Assembly (NCBI RefSeq): GCF_001665685.1
Contig: NZ_LZTB01000028.1
Location: 62,001 to 126,000, forward strand
DNA length: 64,000 nt
Reading direction: 5' to 3'
Source of the DNA: Mycobacterium sp. 852013-50091_SCH5140682
GTDB lineage: Bacteria; Actinomycetota; Actinomycetes; Mycobacteriales; Mycobacteriaceae
Positions 29,105 through 36,987 of the stretch are shown here, in pieces (the first letter of the stretch is position 1; each line of letters starts with the position of its first letter). The notes under the pieces were generated by a model, which made no database searches, was not told the DNA's origin, and worked only from the letters and a program-made list of their open reading frames with translations. Both the position numbers and the translations under genes were made by a program.

Positions 29105-29166
29105 GCCGAGCAGACGCAGAATCGCACGCTTTTGCGTGAAAACGTGCGATTCTGTGACTGCTCGGC
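29105..29166. terminator. long palindrome (shared-end family, copy B)
   Basis: Outer arms GCCGAGCAG (29105-29113) and CTGCTCGGC (29158-29166), inner arms CAGAATCGCACG (29117-29128) and CGTGCGATTCTG (29143-29154). It abuts the TAA stop of the gene at 29167-29574 and lies 30 bp before the start of lysR. Probably the terminator of the metZ-containing operon. Its ends are the inverted equivalents of those of the element at 25405-25462. Confidence 0.75.
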
Positions 29167-29574
29167 TTAGAACTGTGGGACCGGATCGCCGGCGCGGTAG
29201 GCCTCGATGGCGTCGAGGTGCTCGACGAACTCGTCATGCCCGAACTCGTGACTGTCGGTGCGGCCGACGAACACCACTCGCACCACCGCGCCGTCCTCGG
29301 CCGCGTCGAGCCACAGCGAGGTCACCGGCAGGCCGTCGTCGACCTCTGCCCCGGACGGTTCGTAGAACCACGCCGCGACCTCGTCGCCGGAGGTTTCCTC
29401 GTCAAAAGTCCAGCCGCGCTCGGTGATTCGCTCATCGAACTCGGCCAGATCGGCGACGACGGCGTCCTGGATGGCCGACAGTTGTTCGACGACCTCCTGG
29501 GGTACCCAGCGCGAATGCTGGGTGGCCTGCCGCTTCTTGCGACGGGCCTTCTTCGCATCAGAGCCGCGGGACAT
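29167..29574 (-). CDS. conserved hypothetical protein
   Basis: 135 residues. The first ~18 are highly basic (SRGSDAKKARRKKRQ), then a helical segment (VVEQLSAIQDAVVADLAEFDERITERGW) precedes an acidic, mixed alpha/beta part ending with AIEAYRAGDPVPQF. No family recognised and no membrane segment. It follows metZ by 3 bp on the same strand and ends at a strong palindromic terminator, so it is the last gene of the purT-like/TM protein/rhodanese/metZ transcript. A role in nucleic acid or protein binding is possible from the basic tail only. Confidence 0.75.
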   Translation of the reverse strand: MSRGSDAKKARRKKRQATQHSRWVPQEVVEQLSAIQDAVVADLAEFDERITERGWTFDEETSGDEVAAWFYEPSGAEVDDGLPVTSLWLDAAEDGAVVRVVFVGRTDSHEFGHDEFVEHLDAIEAYRAGDPVPQF

Positions 29575-29577
29575 GGC

Positions 29578-30810
29578 TCAGCCCAGGGCCTGGTCGAGAT
29601 CGGCGATCAGATCTTCCGTGCCTTCCAGACCGACCGAGATCCGCACCACGCCGTCGCCGAGCCCGATCGCCGCACGCCCCTCCGGCCCCATGGCCCGGTG
29701 AGTGGTGGTGGCAGGGTGCGTGATGAGGGTTTTCGCGTCCCCCAAGTTGTTGGAGATGTCGATGACCCGCAGCTTGTCGAGCACCTCGAAGGCCCGGTCC
29801 TTCGCAGATCCGCCTTTTCGAGCGGCGAGTTCGAACGTGACCACCGTGCCGCCGCCGCGCATCTGCCGCTTGGCCAGGTCGTACTGCGGATGTGACTGCA
29901 GGAACGGGTATTTCACCCAGTTCACGCCCGCCTTGGTTTCCAGGAACTCCGCCACCGCAAGCGCCGACCGATTTGAGTAGTCCACCCGAACAGCCATCGT
30001 CTCAAGGCCTTTCAGCAACGTCCAGGCGTTGAACGCACTGATCGCCGGGCCCGTGTGGCGCATGAGCTTCTGCACCGGGCCGTCGATGTACTCCTTGTCG
30101 CCGAGAATGGCGCCACCGAGCACGCGGCCCTGCCCGTCGATGTGCTTGGTGCCCGAGTACACCACGACGTCGGCGCCCATCGGCAGGCCCTGCTGCAGCA
30201 GCGGGGTGGCAAAGACGTTGTCCAGCACCACCTTTGCTCCGGCAGCATGGGCCAGCTCAGATACCGCCGCGATGTCGACGAGCGACTGCATCGGGTTGGA
30301 CGGCGTCTCGAAGAACACCGCCTGCGTCGGCACCGACAACGCCTCCTCCCACTGGGAGAGATCGTCGCCGTCGACGAACACCGCCTCAACACCCCAGCGG
30401 GGCAGGATCTCGTTGCACACGACGAAACACGAACCGAACAGGCTGCGGGCGGCCACCAGGCGATCGCCTGCGCCGAGCAACGCGCCCAGCGCGGTGAACA
30501 CCGCGGCCATACCGGTGGCGGTGGCAAAGCACGCCGGAGCGTCCTCGATCAGCCGCAGCCGCTCCTCGAACATCGAGATGGTCGGGTTGCCGTAGCGCGA
30601 ATACACGAACCGGTCGATCTCGCCGGTGAAGGCCTTTTCGGCGGCGGCCGCATTCTCGTAGACGTATCCCGAGGTGAGGAACAGGCCCTCGGCGGTCTCC
30701 TCGAACTGCGACCGGAGCAGGCCACCACGCACCCCGATGGTGGCCTGGCTGACGCCGTCAGGCAGCGGTGCGGGGATCCGCACAGAGGGCACAGATGGGT
30801 TGTCAGTCAT
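29578..30810 (-). CDS. metZ: O-succinylhomoserine sulfhydrylase MetZ
   Basis: 410 residues from the ATG at 30810; a longer reading overlaps the rhodanese gene and is rejected. Cys/Met metabolism PLP enzyme that makes homocysteine from O-succinylhomoserine and sulfide. Features: VYSRYGNPTISMFEERL near 69-85, ATATGMAAVFTALGALL, FFETPSNPMQSLVDI, DNVFATPLLQQGLPMGADVVVYSGTKHIDGQGR with Lys222 as PLP lysine. The rhodanese gene lies just upstream, as in M. tuberculosis (Rv0390-Rv0391), linking sulfide or sulfane sulfur handling to methionine synthesis. Confidence 0.95.
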   Translation of the reverse strand: MTDNPSVPSVRIPAPLPDGVSQATIGVRGGLLRSQFEETAEGLFLTSGYVYENAAAAEKAFTGEIDRFVYSRYGNPTISMFEERLRLIEDAPACFATATGMAAVFTALGALLGAGDRLVAARSLFGSCFVVCNEILPRWGVEAVFVDGDDLSQWEEALSVPTQAVFFETPSNPMQSLVDIAAVSELAHAAGAKVVLDNVFATPLLQQGLPMGADVVVYSGTKHIDGQGRVLGGAILGDKEYIDGPVQKLMRHTGPAISAFNAWTLLKGLETMAVRVDYSNRSALAVAEFLETKAGVNWVKYPFLQSHPQYDLAKRQMRGGGTVVTFELAARKGGSAKDRAFEVLDKLRVIDISNNLGDAKTLITHPATTTHRAMGPEGRAAIGLGDGVVRISVGLEGTEDLIADLDQALG

Positions 30811-30817
30811 GCCGTCC

Positions 30818-31228
30818 TCAACTCTGCTTCCAGGGCAAACCGACGGCCTTCCAGCCGGTAGCGCCGCGGTGGCGGTTCTCGTCGAGGTTGCCCTCGAAGC
30901 CGTCGAGCACGTTGTAGGACGGGCGGTAGCCCGCAGCGGTCGCAGCCTCGGCGGCACCGATCGAGCGGTTGCCGGAGCGGCATAGGAAGACTACCGGGCG
31001 GTCACCGGAGTCGACCTTCTCCCGGAGATCGTCGACGAACGCGTCGTTGTGGCTGCCGTCGGTGCGGTTCCACTCGATATAGACCACGTCGCGGCCCAGC
31101 TGGCTCAGATCCGGGACGCCGACGAAGCGCCACTCGGCGTCGGTCCGACAATCCACCAGCACGGCGGAAGGGTCCTCACTCAGCAGTTTCCAAGCCTCCT
31201 GCGGCGTGATATCACCTGCATAGCTCAC
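30818..31228 (-). CDS. rhodanese-like sulfurtransferase
   Basis: 136 residues from the GTG at 31228, which overlaps the stop of the upstream gene by 4 bp (GTGA). Single rhodanese domain: VLVDCRTDAEWRFVGVPDLSQL, then the active-site loop FLCRSGNRS with the catalytic cysteine, and YNVLDGFEGNLDENRHRG. The CRSGNR loop is the sulfur-transfer type. Seven bases separate it from metZ. Position matches M. tuberculosis Rv0390. It probably supplies or handles sulfane sulfur for the adjacent sulfhydrylase. Confidence 0.9.
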   Translation of the reverse strand: MSYAGDITPQEAWKLLSEDPSAVLVDCRTDAEWRFVGVPDLSQLGRDVVYIEWNRTDGSHNDAFVDDLREKVDSGDRPVVFLCRSGNRSIGAAEAATAAGYRPSYNVLDGFEGNLDENRHRGATGWKAVGLPWKQS

Positions 31229-31677
31229 GGCCGTGAGTCTTTCACACCACCGCAGACGCGCCATGCGCCGTCCTCGCGCACGAAGGCCGTCTCGGCGTTG
31301 AGCTTGGTGTCGGGTGTCTTGTCGAAGTGATACACCACGGTGCCGGTGGCCCGGTCACCGTCGATGCGAACACCCGTCACGTCGTCGACGAACCGAGCAC
31401 CCTGCTTGCTCACCGAATCACGTTGCCGGGCAAGGAAATCAGCCTCGGTGCCGCGTTGGTCACGACAGGTGTAGTCACCGAACGCGGTCCAGTTCTCACG
31501 CTGCATGGCGTCGTTCTGCCCCACCGCGGCGCGCCCCACCCGCTGCTCCTCGGACAGGCCGTCACCGCTGGACAACACGTTGGCCACCGCAATGGCGATC
31601 ACGACGAGCACAATGATGGCCAACGCCCCCAGAAACGGCGCCATGGTCGGCCGGTCGACCGGCTCGTCGGTCGTCAC
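31225..31677 (-). CDS. membrane-anchored protein with NTF2-like outer domain
   Basis: 150 residues from a GTG that overlaps the upstream stop by 4 bp. A single membrane span at about 13-35 (APFLGALAIIVLVVIAIAVANVL) follows a short acidic cytoplasmic tail; the remaining ~110 residues lie outside and contain VGQNDAMQRENWTAFGDYTC, GARFVDDVTGVRIDGDRATGTVVYHFDK and WRVCGGVKD, a pattern seen in small mycobacterial Rv0361-like/DUF4878-type domains. Two cysteines (in DYTC and WRVC) could form a disulfide. The function is unknown. Located between the PurT-like and rhodanese genes. Confidence 0.75.
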   Translation of the reverse strand: MTTDEPVDRPTMAPFLGALAIIVLVVIAIAVANVLSSGDGLSEEQRVGRAAVGQNDAMQRENWTAFGDYTCRDQRGTEADFLARQRDSVSKQGARFVDDVTGVRIDGDRATGTVVYHFDKTPDTKLNAETAFVREDGAWRVCGGVKDSRP

Positions 31678-33011
31678 GAGAAGAGCTTGCGCAGGGCAGT
31701 GCCCACCCGCCGGGCCCGGTCGCGCGCCACGATCACATCCGGCGCAGTCGCCAGGGCCACCCCGAGCCGCTGCCTGCCGTCGGACTCGTCGCCCCGGCCG
31801 AACAGCCGCACATCGCTTTCCGAGGTGGCCAACGCGTCGGCGAGCACAGCCGTGACGTTGCTCGTGTCAGCGGATCCGGCCGCGCCATAGCTGACCTCGG
31901 CGGCGGCCGGCGAGATCATGATGGTGTCGACCGCCAAACCGAGGATGGCCCTGGCGTGCAACTCGAACTGCGACAGTCGCTGCGACCGCACCGTGACCAG
32001 GCCGCTGTCGCCCGGACCGACGCGGACATCGGCGAAGTACACGTCGTCACCCTGCACCAGCAGCTCGACAGAGAAGACGCCCCGCCCGCCCAGCGAGTTG
32101 ACGATGCGCGCGGCGATGGACTTCGCGCCGTCCATCGCGGCAGGCGCGAGCTGCTGCGGCTGCCATGCCTCCAACACGCCGGCATCGTCGTCGCGGTGGC
32201 CGATGGGCTCACAGAAATGCACACCCGGTCCCGCGGGGCCGGTGGTGCGGATGACGAGCAGGGTGACCGCGTGTTCGACCTCGACCACCGACTCGGCGAG
32301 CACCCGCATGACCCCGCCCGCAGCGGTCGCACGCTCCCAGGCCGGCTCGATGTCATCAGGCCGCAGCAACACCGACTGGCCATCGTCCAGCGACCCCGCG
32401 ACGGGCTTGACCAGCAACGGGTATCCGGCATGTTCGGCGACAGCCGTCAGCTCGTCGACGGTCCCGGCAAACCAGAACGGCACGGTCGGCAACCCGAGCT
32501 CGTCGGAAGCCAACCGGCGCAGGCCCTCCCGGTCCTGGCTGAGCCGGATGCTGCGCGGCGTCGGCAGCACCTCGGTGTCGCCTTGTTCGGCCACCGCGAT
32601 CAACGCGTCCGCCGCGACCGCCCCTGACTCGGTCACCACGTAGTGCGGACGCTCACGCTCGATCAGCGCGGCGAGTTCTTCGGTGTCGTCTCCCCGGTCC
32701 GCCGCGATGACGGCAACACCCAGCCGCTCGAACGCCAGCGCCAGCTCACGGCTGGATTCACCTGCGCCCAGCATGAGCGCGGTGGTCCGCCGTCGCGCGG
32801 GCGCTGCGGGCTCCTCCGGCACCGGCGCCGGCTCAGGTTCCGCCGGGGCGTCGTCGGGCTCGGCTTCTGCCGTCGGCTCCGCTGCCGTCGGCTCCGCCTC
32901 CGGCGGGGTCTCGGGCTCCGCCGCTTCCGACGCAGATGGTTCCTGCGCCGATTCGGCTTCTTCGGTCGTTTTGCCGGCCTCTTCGAGGGCTGCGTCAATC
33001 GAGTCACTCAT
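31674..33011 (-). CDS. purT: PurT-like ATP-grasp protein with altered active site and acidic N-terminal extension
   Basis: 445 residues. Residues 1-73 are Glu/Pro/Ala-rich and absent from canonical PurT (about 390-420 residues). From about residue 75 the protein aligns with PurT, the formate-dependent GAR transformylase of purine synthesis: MLGAGESSRELALAFERLGV, RPHYVVTES, LLVKPVAGS, AWQPQQL, GGRGVFSVELLVQGDDVYF and RLGVALA. Key loops differ from the usual consensus: GSGELG is GAGESS, the glycine-rich SSSGKGQ is GSLDDGQ, EVSPRPHDTG is DVRVGPGDSG, GSRRLGVA is GRQRLGVA, and about 20 residues after VIAADR are missing. Position matches M. tuberculosis purT (Rv0389), but activity is doubtful. Confidence 0.75.
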   Translation of the reverse strand: MSDSIDAALEEAGKTTEEAESAQEPSASEAAEPETPPEAEPTAAEPTAEAEPDDAPAEPEPAPVPEEPAAPARRRTTALMLGAGESSRELALAFERLGVAVIAADRGDDTEELAALIERERPHYVVTESGAVAADALIAVAEQGDTEVLPTPRSIRLSQDREGLRRLASDELGLPTVPFWFAGTVDELTAVAEHAGYPLLVKPVAGSLDDGQSVLLRPDDIEPAWERATAAGGVMRVLAESVVEVEHAVTLLVIRTTGPAGPGVHFCEPIGHRDDDAGVLEAWQPQQLAPAAMDGAKSIAARIVNSLGGRGVFSVELLVQGDDVYFADVRVGPGDSGLVTVRSQRLSQFELHARAILGLAVDTIMISPAAAEVSYGAAGSADTSNVTAVLADALATSESDVRLFGRGDESDGRQRLGVALATAPDVIVARDRARRVGTALRKLFS

Positions 33012-33035
33012 CGCGCCACCAAGACTGCCAGATCG

Positions 33036-33347
33036 TCATCCGACACGATGGTCGATGTAGCACCAACGCCAGCTCTCGCCCGGTTCCGCCGACTGCATGA
33101 CAGCATGGCCACTCTGCTTGAAGTGCGCGGTGGCGTGCTGGTGCGGGCTGGAGTCACAGCAGCCGACGTGCCCACACGTCATGCACATCCGCAGGTGGGC
33201 CCAGTTGTTCTCGCCGTCCTCCGCGCATTCCTGACACCGCCCGGGGGTAATCGGCTCAGGCTCGTCCACGGCGGCGGCGAGGTGCTCACAGGTCTTGGGC
33301 ACCGCGGTCGGTTCGCGCCGACGTGATCTCCTCAACATGTTGATCAA
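33036..33347 (-). CDS. UBP-type zinc finger protein
   Basis: 103 residues. After a basic start (MLRRSRRREP) the zinc-binding residues of the UBP/ZnF-ubiquitin hydrolase finger follow: TCEHL, CQECAEDG, RMCMTCGHVGCCDSSPHQHATAHFKQSGHAVM and WCYIDH. The fold is the eukaryotic-like ZnF-UBP also found as a stand-alone domain in actinobacteria, where no ubiquitin exists; Pup or another partner has not been shown. Start may be the ATG at 33347 or 33338. It lies between the PurT-like gene and a divergent antiporter gene (33 bp). Confidence 0.88.
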   Translation of the reverse strand: MINMLRRSRRREPTAVPKTCEHLAAAVDEPEPITPGRCQECAEDGENNWAHLRMCMTCGHVGCCDSSPHQHATAHFKQSGHAVMQSAEPGESWRWCYIDHRVG

Positions 33348-33380
33348 GGATAGGACCGGACGCGAAGGAGGATCGACGAC

Positions 33381-34973
33381 GTGGGTGTCTCACTCTTGGC
33401 AGCTCTCGTGGTCTCGGTGCTGCTGGCCGCAGTGGCTCGCCGCTGCGACGTATCGGCGCCGTTGGCGCTCGTGGTGGCCGGGTTGGCCGCCAGTGCGATA
33501 CCCGTGCTCCACGACGTCCATCTCGACCCCGAGCTGGTGTTGTACGTCATCCTGCCGCCGCTGCTGTGGTCGGCCGGGCTGGAGAGCAGCTACCTGGCGA
33601 TGCGCAAGCACACCCGGGCGATCGGGCTGCTGGCGGTCGGGCTGCCGCTGGCGACGACGTTGGTCGTCGGGATCGTGGCATTCCACACCGTGCCCGAGTT
33701 GACCATCCCCGCGGCACTCACCCTCGGTGCGATCGTGGCTCCGCCCGACGCGGTCTCGGCGACCGCCATCGGGCGCAGGCTCGGGTTGCCGCGCCGCATC
33801 ATGACGCTGCTCGGCGGGGAGAGCCTGCTCAACGACGCGACCGCGCTGACGGCTTACAAAGTGGCGCTCGCCGCGGCCATCGGCGCGGCGGCGACGTGGC
33901 AGCGCGGCCTTGGCACGTTCGCCCTGGCGGCGGTCGGCGGTGTCGTGGTCGGCGTCACGTTGGGCATGACCGTGCACTACATCCGCACCCGGCTCGACGA
34001 CCCGCTGGTGGAAAGCGCGATCGGGCTCGTGGCGCCGTTCACGATCTACCTCGTCGCCGAGGAGGTGCACGGCTCCGGCGTGATCGCGGTGGTGGTCGCG
34101 GCCCTGCTGCTGGGCCAGCGGGAAACCGATGCCGGCTATGCGACCCGGCTGCAGGACACCGCGGTGTGGAAGGCGCTGCAGCTGGTGCTCGAATCGTTCG
34201 CGTTCTTCCTGATCGGGCTGCAGCTGCCCAAGGTGATCGGTGAGCTCACGGGCGTCTCGGCGGCCACGCTGGCGATCTCCTCAGCGGCAGTGCTCATGGC
34301 GGTGATCATGGTCCGGGTCGTCTGGATGTACTGCTTCACCTATCTGCCGCGGCTGCTTTCGGCGAAGGTGCGGGCCCGTGAGCAGGCTCCGACGCCGGGG
34401 CAGGTGTTCATCCTGGCGTGGGCGGGAATGCGTGGCGTGGTCTCGCTGGCCGCGGCCTTCGGCGTGCCCGCCACGACGCTGTCCGGCGCGCCGTTCCCGG
34501 GTCGGCCGCAGTTGGTGTTCCTCACGTTCGTCGTGGTCGTCGGAACGCTGCTGCTGCACGGTCTGACGCTGCCGTGGTTCATCAAAGTGCTCGGGGTGCA
34601 GGGCAACGAGGAGCACGCCGACGCGATCGCCACCGCGGCCGCACAGGACCGGGCCGCCAGGGCCGCCGCCGACCGGCTCGACGAGCTGCTGGCCGAGCAG
34701 GCTCCCGACTCCGACGTGCCGGAACGCGCCGCCGAGATCCTGCGGGCGTGGAACACCCGGCGCCGCAACGCCGCTTGGGAACGGCTGGGTCGCGACGACG
34801 CCGACATCGGGGAGAGCCCCACCTCGGCCTTCCGCCGGTTACGGTTGGAAATGCTTGCCGCCGAACGCAAGACGTTCATCGCCGAGCGCGATGCCGGTCA
34901 CATCGACGACGAGGTGTTGCGCACCGTGCTGCGGGGGCTCGACCTGGAAGAGGCGACCCTGAACCGTGATTAG
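33381..34973 (+). CDS. Na+/H+ antiporter, CPA1 family
   Basis: 530 residues from GTG. Around 12 membrane spans; the conserved CPA1 landmarks are ILPPLLWSAGLE, LGAIVAPPDAVSATAIGRRLGLPRRIMTLLGGESLLNDATALTAYKVAL (including the ND pair of the ion-binding site) and AWAGMRGVVSLAAAFGVP. A cytoplasmic C-terminal tail of about 110 residues contains charged helices. Expected to exchange Na+ or K+ for protons across the plasma membrane. The next gene, an MMPL-type protein, overlaps it by 8 bp. Confidence 0.93.
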   Translation: MGVSLLAALVVSVLLAAVARRCDVSAPLALVVAGLAASAIPVLHDVHLDPELVLYVILPPLLWSAGLESSYLAMRKHTRAIGLLAVGLPLATTLVVGIVAFHTVPELTIPAALTLGAIVAPPDAVSATAIGRRLGLPRRIMTLLGGESLLNDATALTAYKVALAAAIGAAATWQRGLGTFALAAVGGVVVGVTLGMTVHYIRTRLDDPLVESAIGLVAPFTIYLVAEEVHGSGVIAVVVAALLLGQRETDAGYATRLQDTAVWKALQLVLESFAFFLIGLQLPKVIGELTGVSAATLAISSAAVLMAVIMVRVVWMYCFTYLPRLLSAKVRAREQAPTPGQVFILAWAGMRGVVSLAAAFGVPATTLSGAPFPGRPQLVFLTFVVVVGTLLLHGLTLPWFIKVLGVQGNEEHADAIATAAAQDRAARAAADRLDELLAEQAPDSDVPERAAEILRAWNTRRRNAAWERLGRDDADIGESPTSAFRRLRLEMLAAERKTFIAERDAGHIDDEVLRTVLRGLDLEEATLNRD

Positions 34974-36966
34974 GACACTGTCCTGGCTGGCGGTGCTGGT
35001 CGTGCTGCTCTCCGGCGCGCTGTTGGGGCTGCTCAGCGGAGACGAGTCGGGGTCGGCGTCACCGGTCGCTGTTCCCGAGAACGCCGAATCCGCGCGGGCC
35101 GACGCGCTGCGGGCCCAATTCCCCGGCGGCGCAGAGGTTCCCGCCATCCTGGTGGTCACCCGCACCGACGGAGCCGAGCTCGGCGCCGACGACATCGACG
35201 CGACCGCGCTGGCGCGCCACCGGATGACGGATGCGCCCGGCCCACCCGTCGTTGTCTCCGACGACGGCAAAGCGGCAGTGGCGACGGTCCCATTGGATGC
35301 CGGCCTGTCCGGCTTTGCTCTCAACGACGCGGTGCGCGAGCTGCGGGACAAGGCCGGGGCGGGCCTGCCGCCCGGCCTGCACGCACAGCTCACCGGCGGC
35401 CCCGCCTTCGGCGCCGACATCGCGAATTCCTTTGCCGGAGCGAACATCACGCTGCTGGCAGTGACCGCGACGGTGGTGGCGCTGCTGCTGATCGTCACCT
35501 ACCGCTCGCCCGTGCTGTGGTTGGTCCCGCTGCTGGTGATCGCGTTCGCCGACCGCGTCGGTGGCGTGCTCGGCACCGCCGTCGCCTCCGGCCTCGGCCT
35601 GCACCCCGACGGGTCGACCGGCGGGATCACCAGCGTGCTGGTGTTCGGTGCAGGCACCAACTATGCGCTGCTGCTGATTTCGCGGTACCGCGAAGAGCTC
35701 AACACGCACTCCGACCACCGTGAGGCACTGCGGGTGGCGGTCCGGGCCGCGAGCCCGGCGATCATGGCCAGCAACGCCACCGTGGTGCTGGCGCTGCTCA
35801 CCCTGCTGCTCGCGTCGGCGCCCAGCAACCGCAGCCTCGGCGTCCAGGCCGCCGCGGGCCTGGTGGTCGCCGCAATCTTCGTGCTCGTGGTGCTGCCGCC
35901 GCTGCTGGCGCTGTGCGGCACCCGACTGTTCTGGCCGTTCATCCCGAAGCCCGGCACCAATGCCGTTACCGACAGCGGTATCTGGCACCGGATCGCCGAC
36001 GCGGTGGCCAAGCGGCCCGGCCGGGTCGTTGTGGTGGCCACCGCGGGGCTGGCGGTGCTGTGCATCGGGCTGCTGAACACACCGATCGGGTTGTCCCAGA
36101 CCGAGCAGTTCCGGGTCCAGGCCGAATCGGTCACCGGGTACGAGACGCTGGCCGCCCACTTCCCCAGCGGCCTGACCGATCCCACCCGGGTCATCGCCGC
36201 GACCACCAAGGCCGACGCCGTCCAGCGGGCCATCACCGAATCCCCGGGCGTCGTGAGCGCCGGCCCGGCCGGGGAGTCGCCGGCCGGCCTGAGTCAGTGG
36301 TCGGTGGTCCTGCGGGCCGCACCCGCATCGGAGGACGCCTTCAAAACCGTTGACGCCCTGCGTAACTCGGTGCACGCGGTGGACGTCACCGCAGTGGTGG
36401 GCGGTTCGGACGCGCAAGCCAGGGACGCCGCGGCAGCCGCGCAACGGGACCGGCTCGTGGTGATTCCGGCGATCCTGGCCGTGGTGCTCGCCGTGCTCTA
36501 CCTCCTGCTGCGGTCAGCGCTCGCGCCGCTGGTGCTGGTCGCCGTCACGGTGCTCAGCGCATTGGCCGCGCTGGGGCTCGGCGGCTGGACCAGCGTGCAC
36601 GTCTTCGGCTTCCCGGCGCTGGACAACAGCACCCCGCTGTTCGCGTTCCTGTTCCTCGTGGCACTCGGCGTCGACTACACGATCTTCCTGGTGACCCGGG
36701 CGCGGGAGGAGACGCCGCAGTACGGCACCCGGCAGGGCATCGTGCGCGCGGTGTCGGCCACCGGGGCCGTCATCACCAGCGCAGGCATCGTGCTGGCGGC
36801 GGTGTTCTGCGTGCTCGGTGTGCTGCCGCTGATCGTCTTGACGCAGCTGGGCATCATCGTCGGACTCGGGATCCTGCTGGACACGTTCGTCGTCCGCACG
36901 GTGATCGTCCCGGCGCTGTTCACGTTGATCGGCCCGCGGATCTGGTGGCCCGGGCTGCGCTCGTAA
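34966..36966 (+). CDS. MMPL/RND family transporter
   Basis: 666 residues from GTG. An N-terminal span (SWLAVLVVLLSGALLGLL) precedes an outer domain, then five spans (from about residue 160), a cytoplasmic loop, a second outer domain and five more spans near the C-terminus; the order fits the RND superfamily, with ADRVGGVL and GAGTNYALLLISRYREEL in the first set and LGVDYTIFLVTRAREE in the second. The G-x-D/N-Y motif is present in both halves (GTNY, GVDY). MMPL proteins export lipids in mycobacteria; this short form is closer to actinobacterial YdfJ-like members. Overlaps the antiporter gene by 8 bp. Confidence 0.93.
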   Translation: MIRTLSWLAVLVVLLSGALLGLLSGDESGSASPVAVPENAESARADALRAQFPGGAEVPAILVVTRTDGAELGADDIDATALARHRMTDAPGPPVVVSDDGKAAVATVPLDAGLSGFALNDAVRELRDKAGAGLPPGLHAQLTGGPAFGADIANSFAGANITLLAVTATVVALLLIVTYRSPVLWLVPLLVIAFADRVGGVLGTAVASGLGLHPDGSTGGITSVLVFGAGTNYALLLISRYREELNTHSDHREALRVAVRAASPAIMASNATVVLALLTLLLASAPSNRSLGVQAAAGLVVAAIFVLVVLPPLLALCGTRLFWPFIPKPGTNAVTDSGIWHRIADAVAKRPGRVVVVATAGLAVLCIGLLNTPIGLSQTEQFRVQAESVTGYETLAAHFPSGLTDPTRVIAATTKADAVQRAITESPGVVSAGPAGESPAGLSQWSVVLRAAPASEDAFKTVDALRNSVHAVDVTAVVGGSDAQARDAAAAAQRDRLVVIPAILAVVLAVLYLLLRSALAPLVLVAVTVLSALAALGLGGWTSVHVFGFPALDNSTPLFAFLFLVALGVDYTIFLVTRAREETPQYGTRQGIVRAVSATGAVITSAGIVLAAVFCVLGVLPLIVLTQLGIIVGLGILLDTFVVRTVIVPALFTLIGPRIWWPGLRS

Positions 36967-36974
36967 CACCGGCG

Positions 36975-36980
36975 TACCGT
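36975..36980 (+). promoter_or_regulatory. possible -10 element of the P450 gene
   Basis: TACCGT fits TANNNT and lies 7 nt before the ATG at 36988, compatible with a leaderless or nearly leaderless transcript that starts in the 21-bp gap after the MMPL gene. If real, the P450-ferredoxin pair is transcribed separately from the antiporter-MMPL pair. Confidence 0.35.
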
Positions 36981-36987
36981 CGAATTC

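Noticed and set aside
31674..33011. Treating the PurT-like gene as a sequencing artefact
   Set aside because: The frame is continuous, codon use matches the neighbours and overlaps with adjacent genes are intact, so the substitutions are unlikely to be errors.
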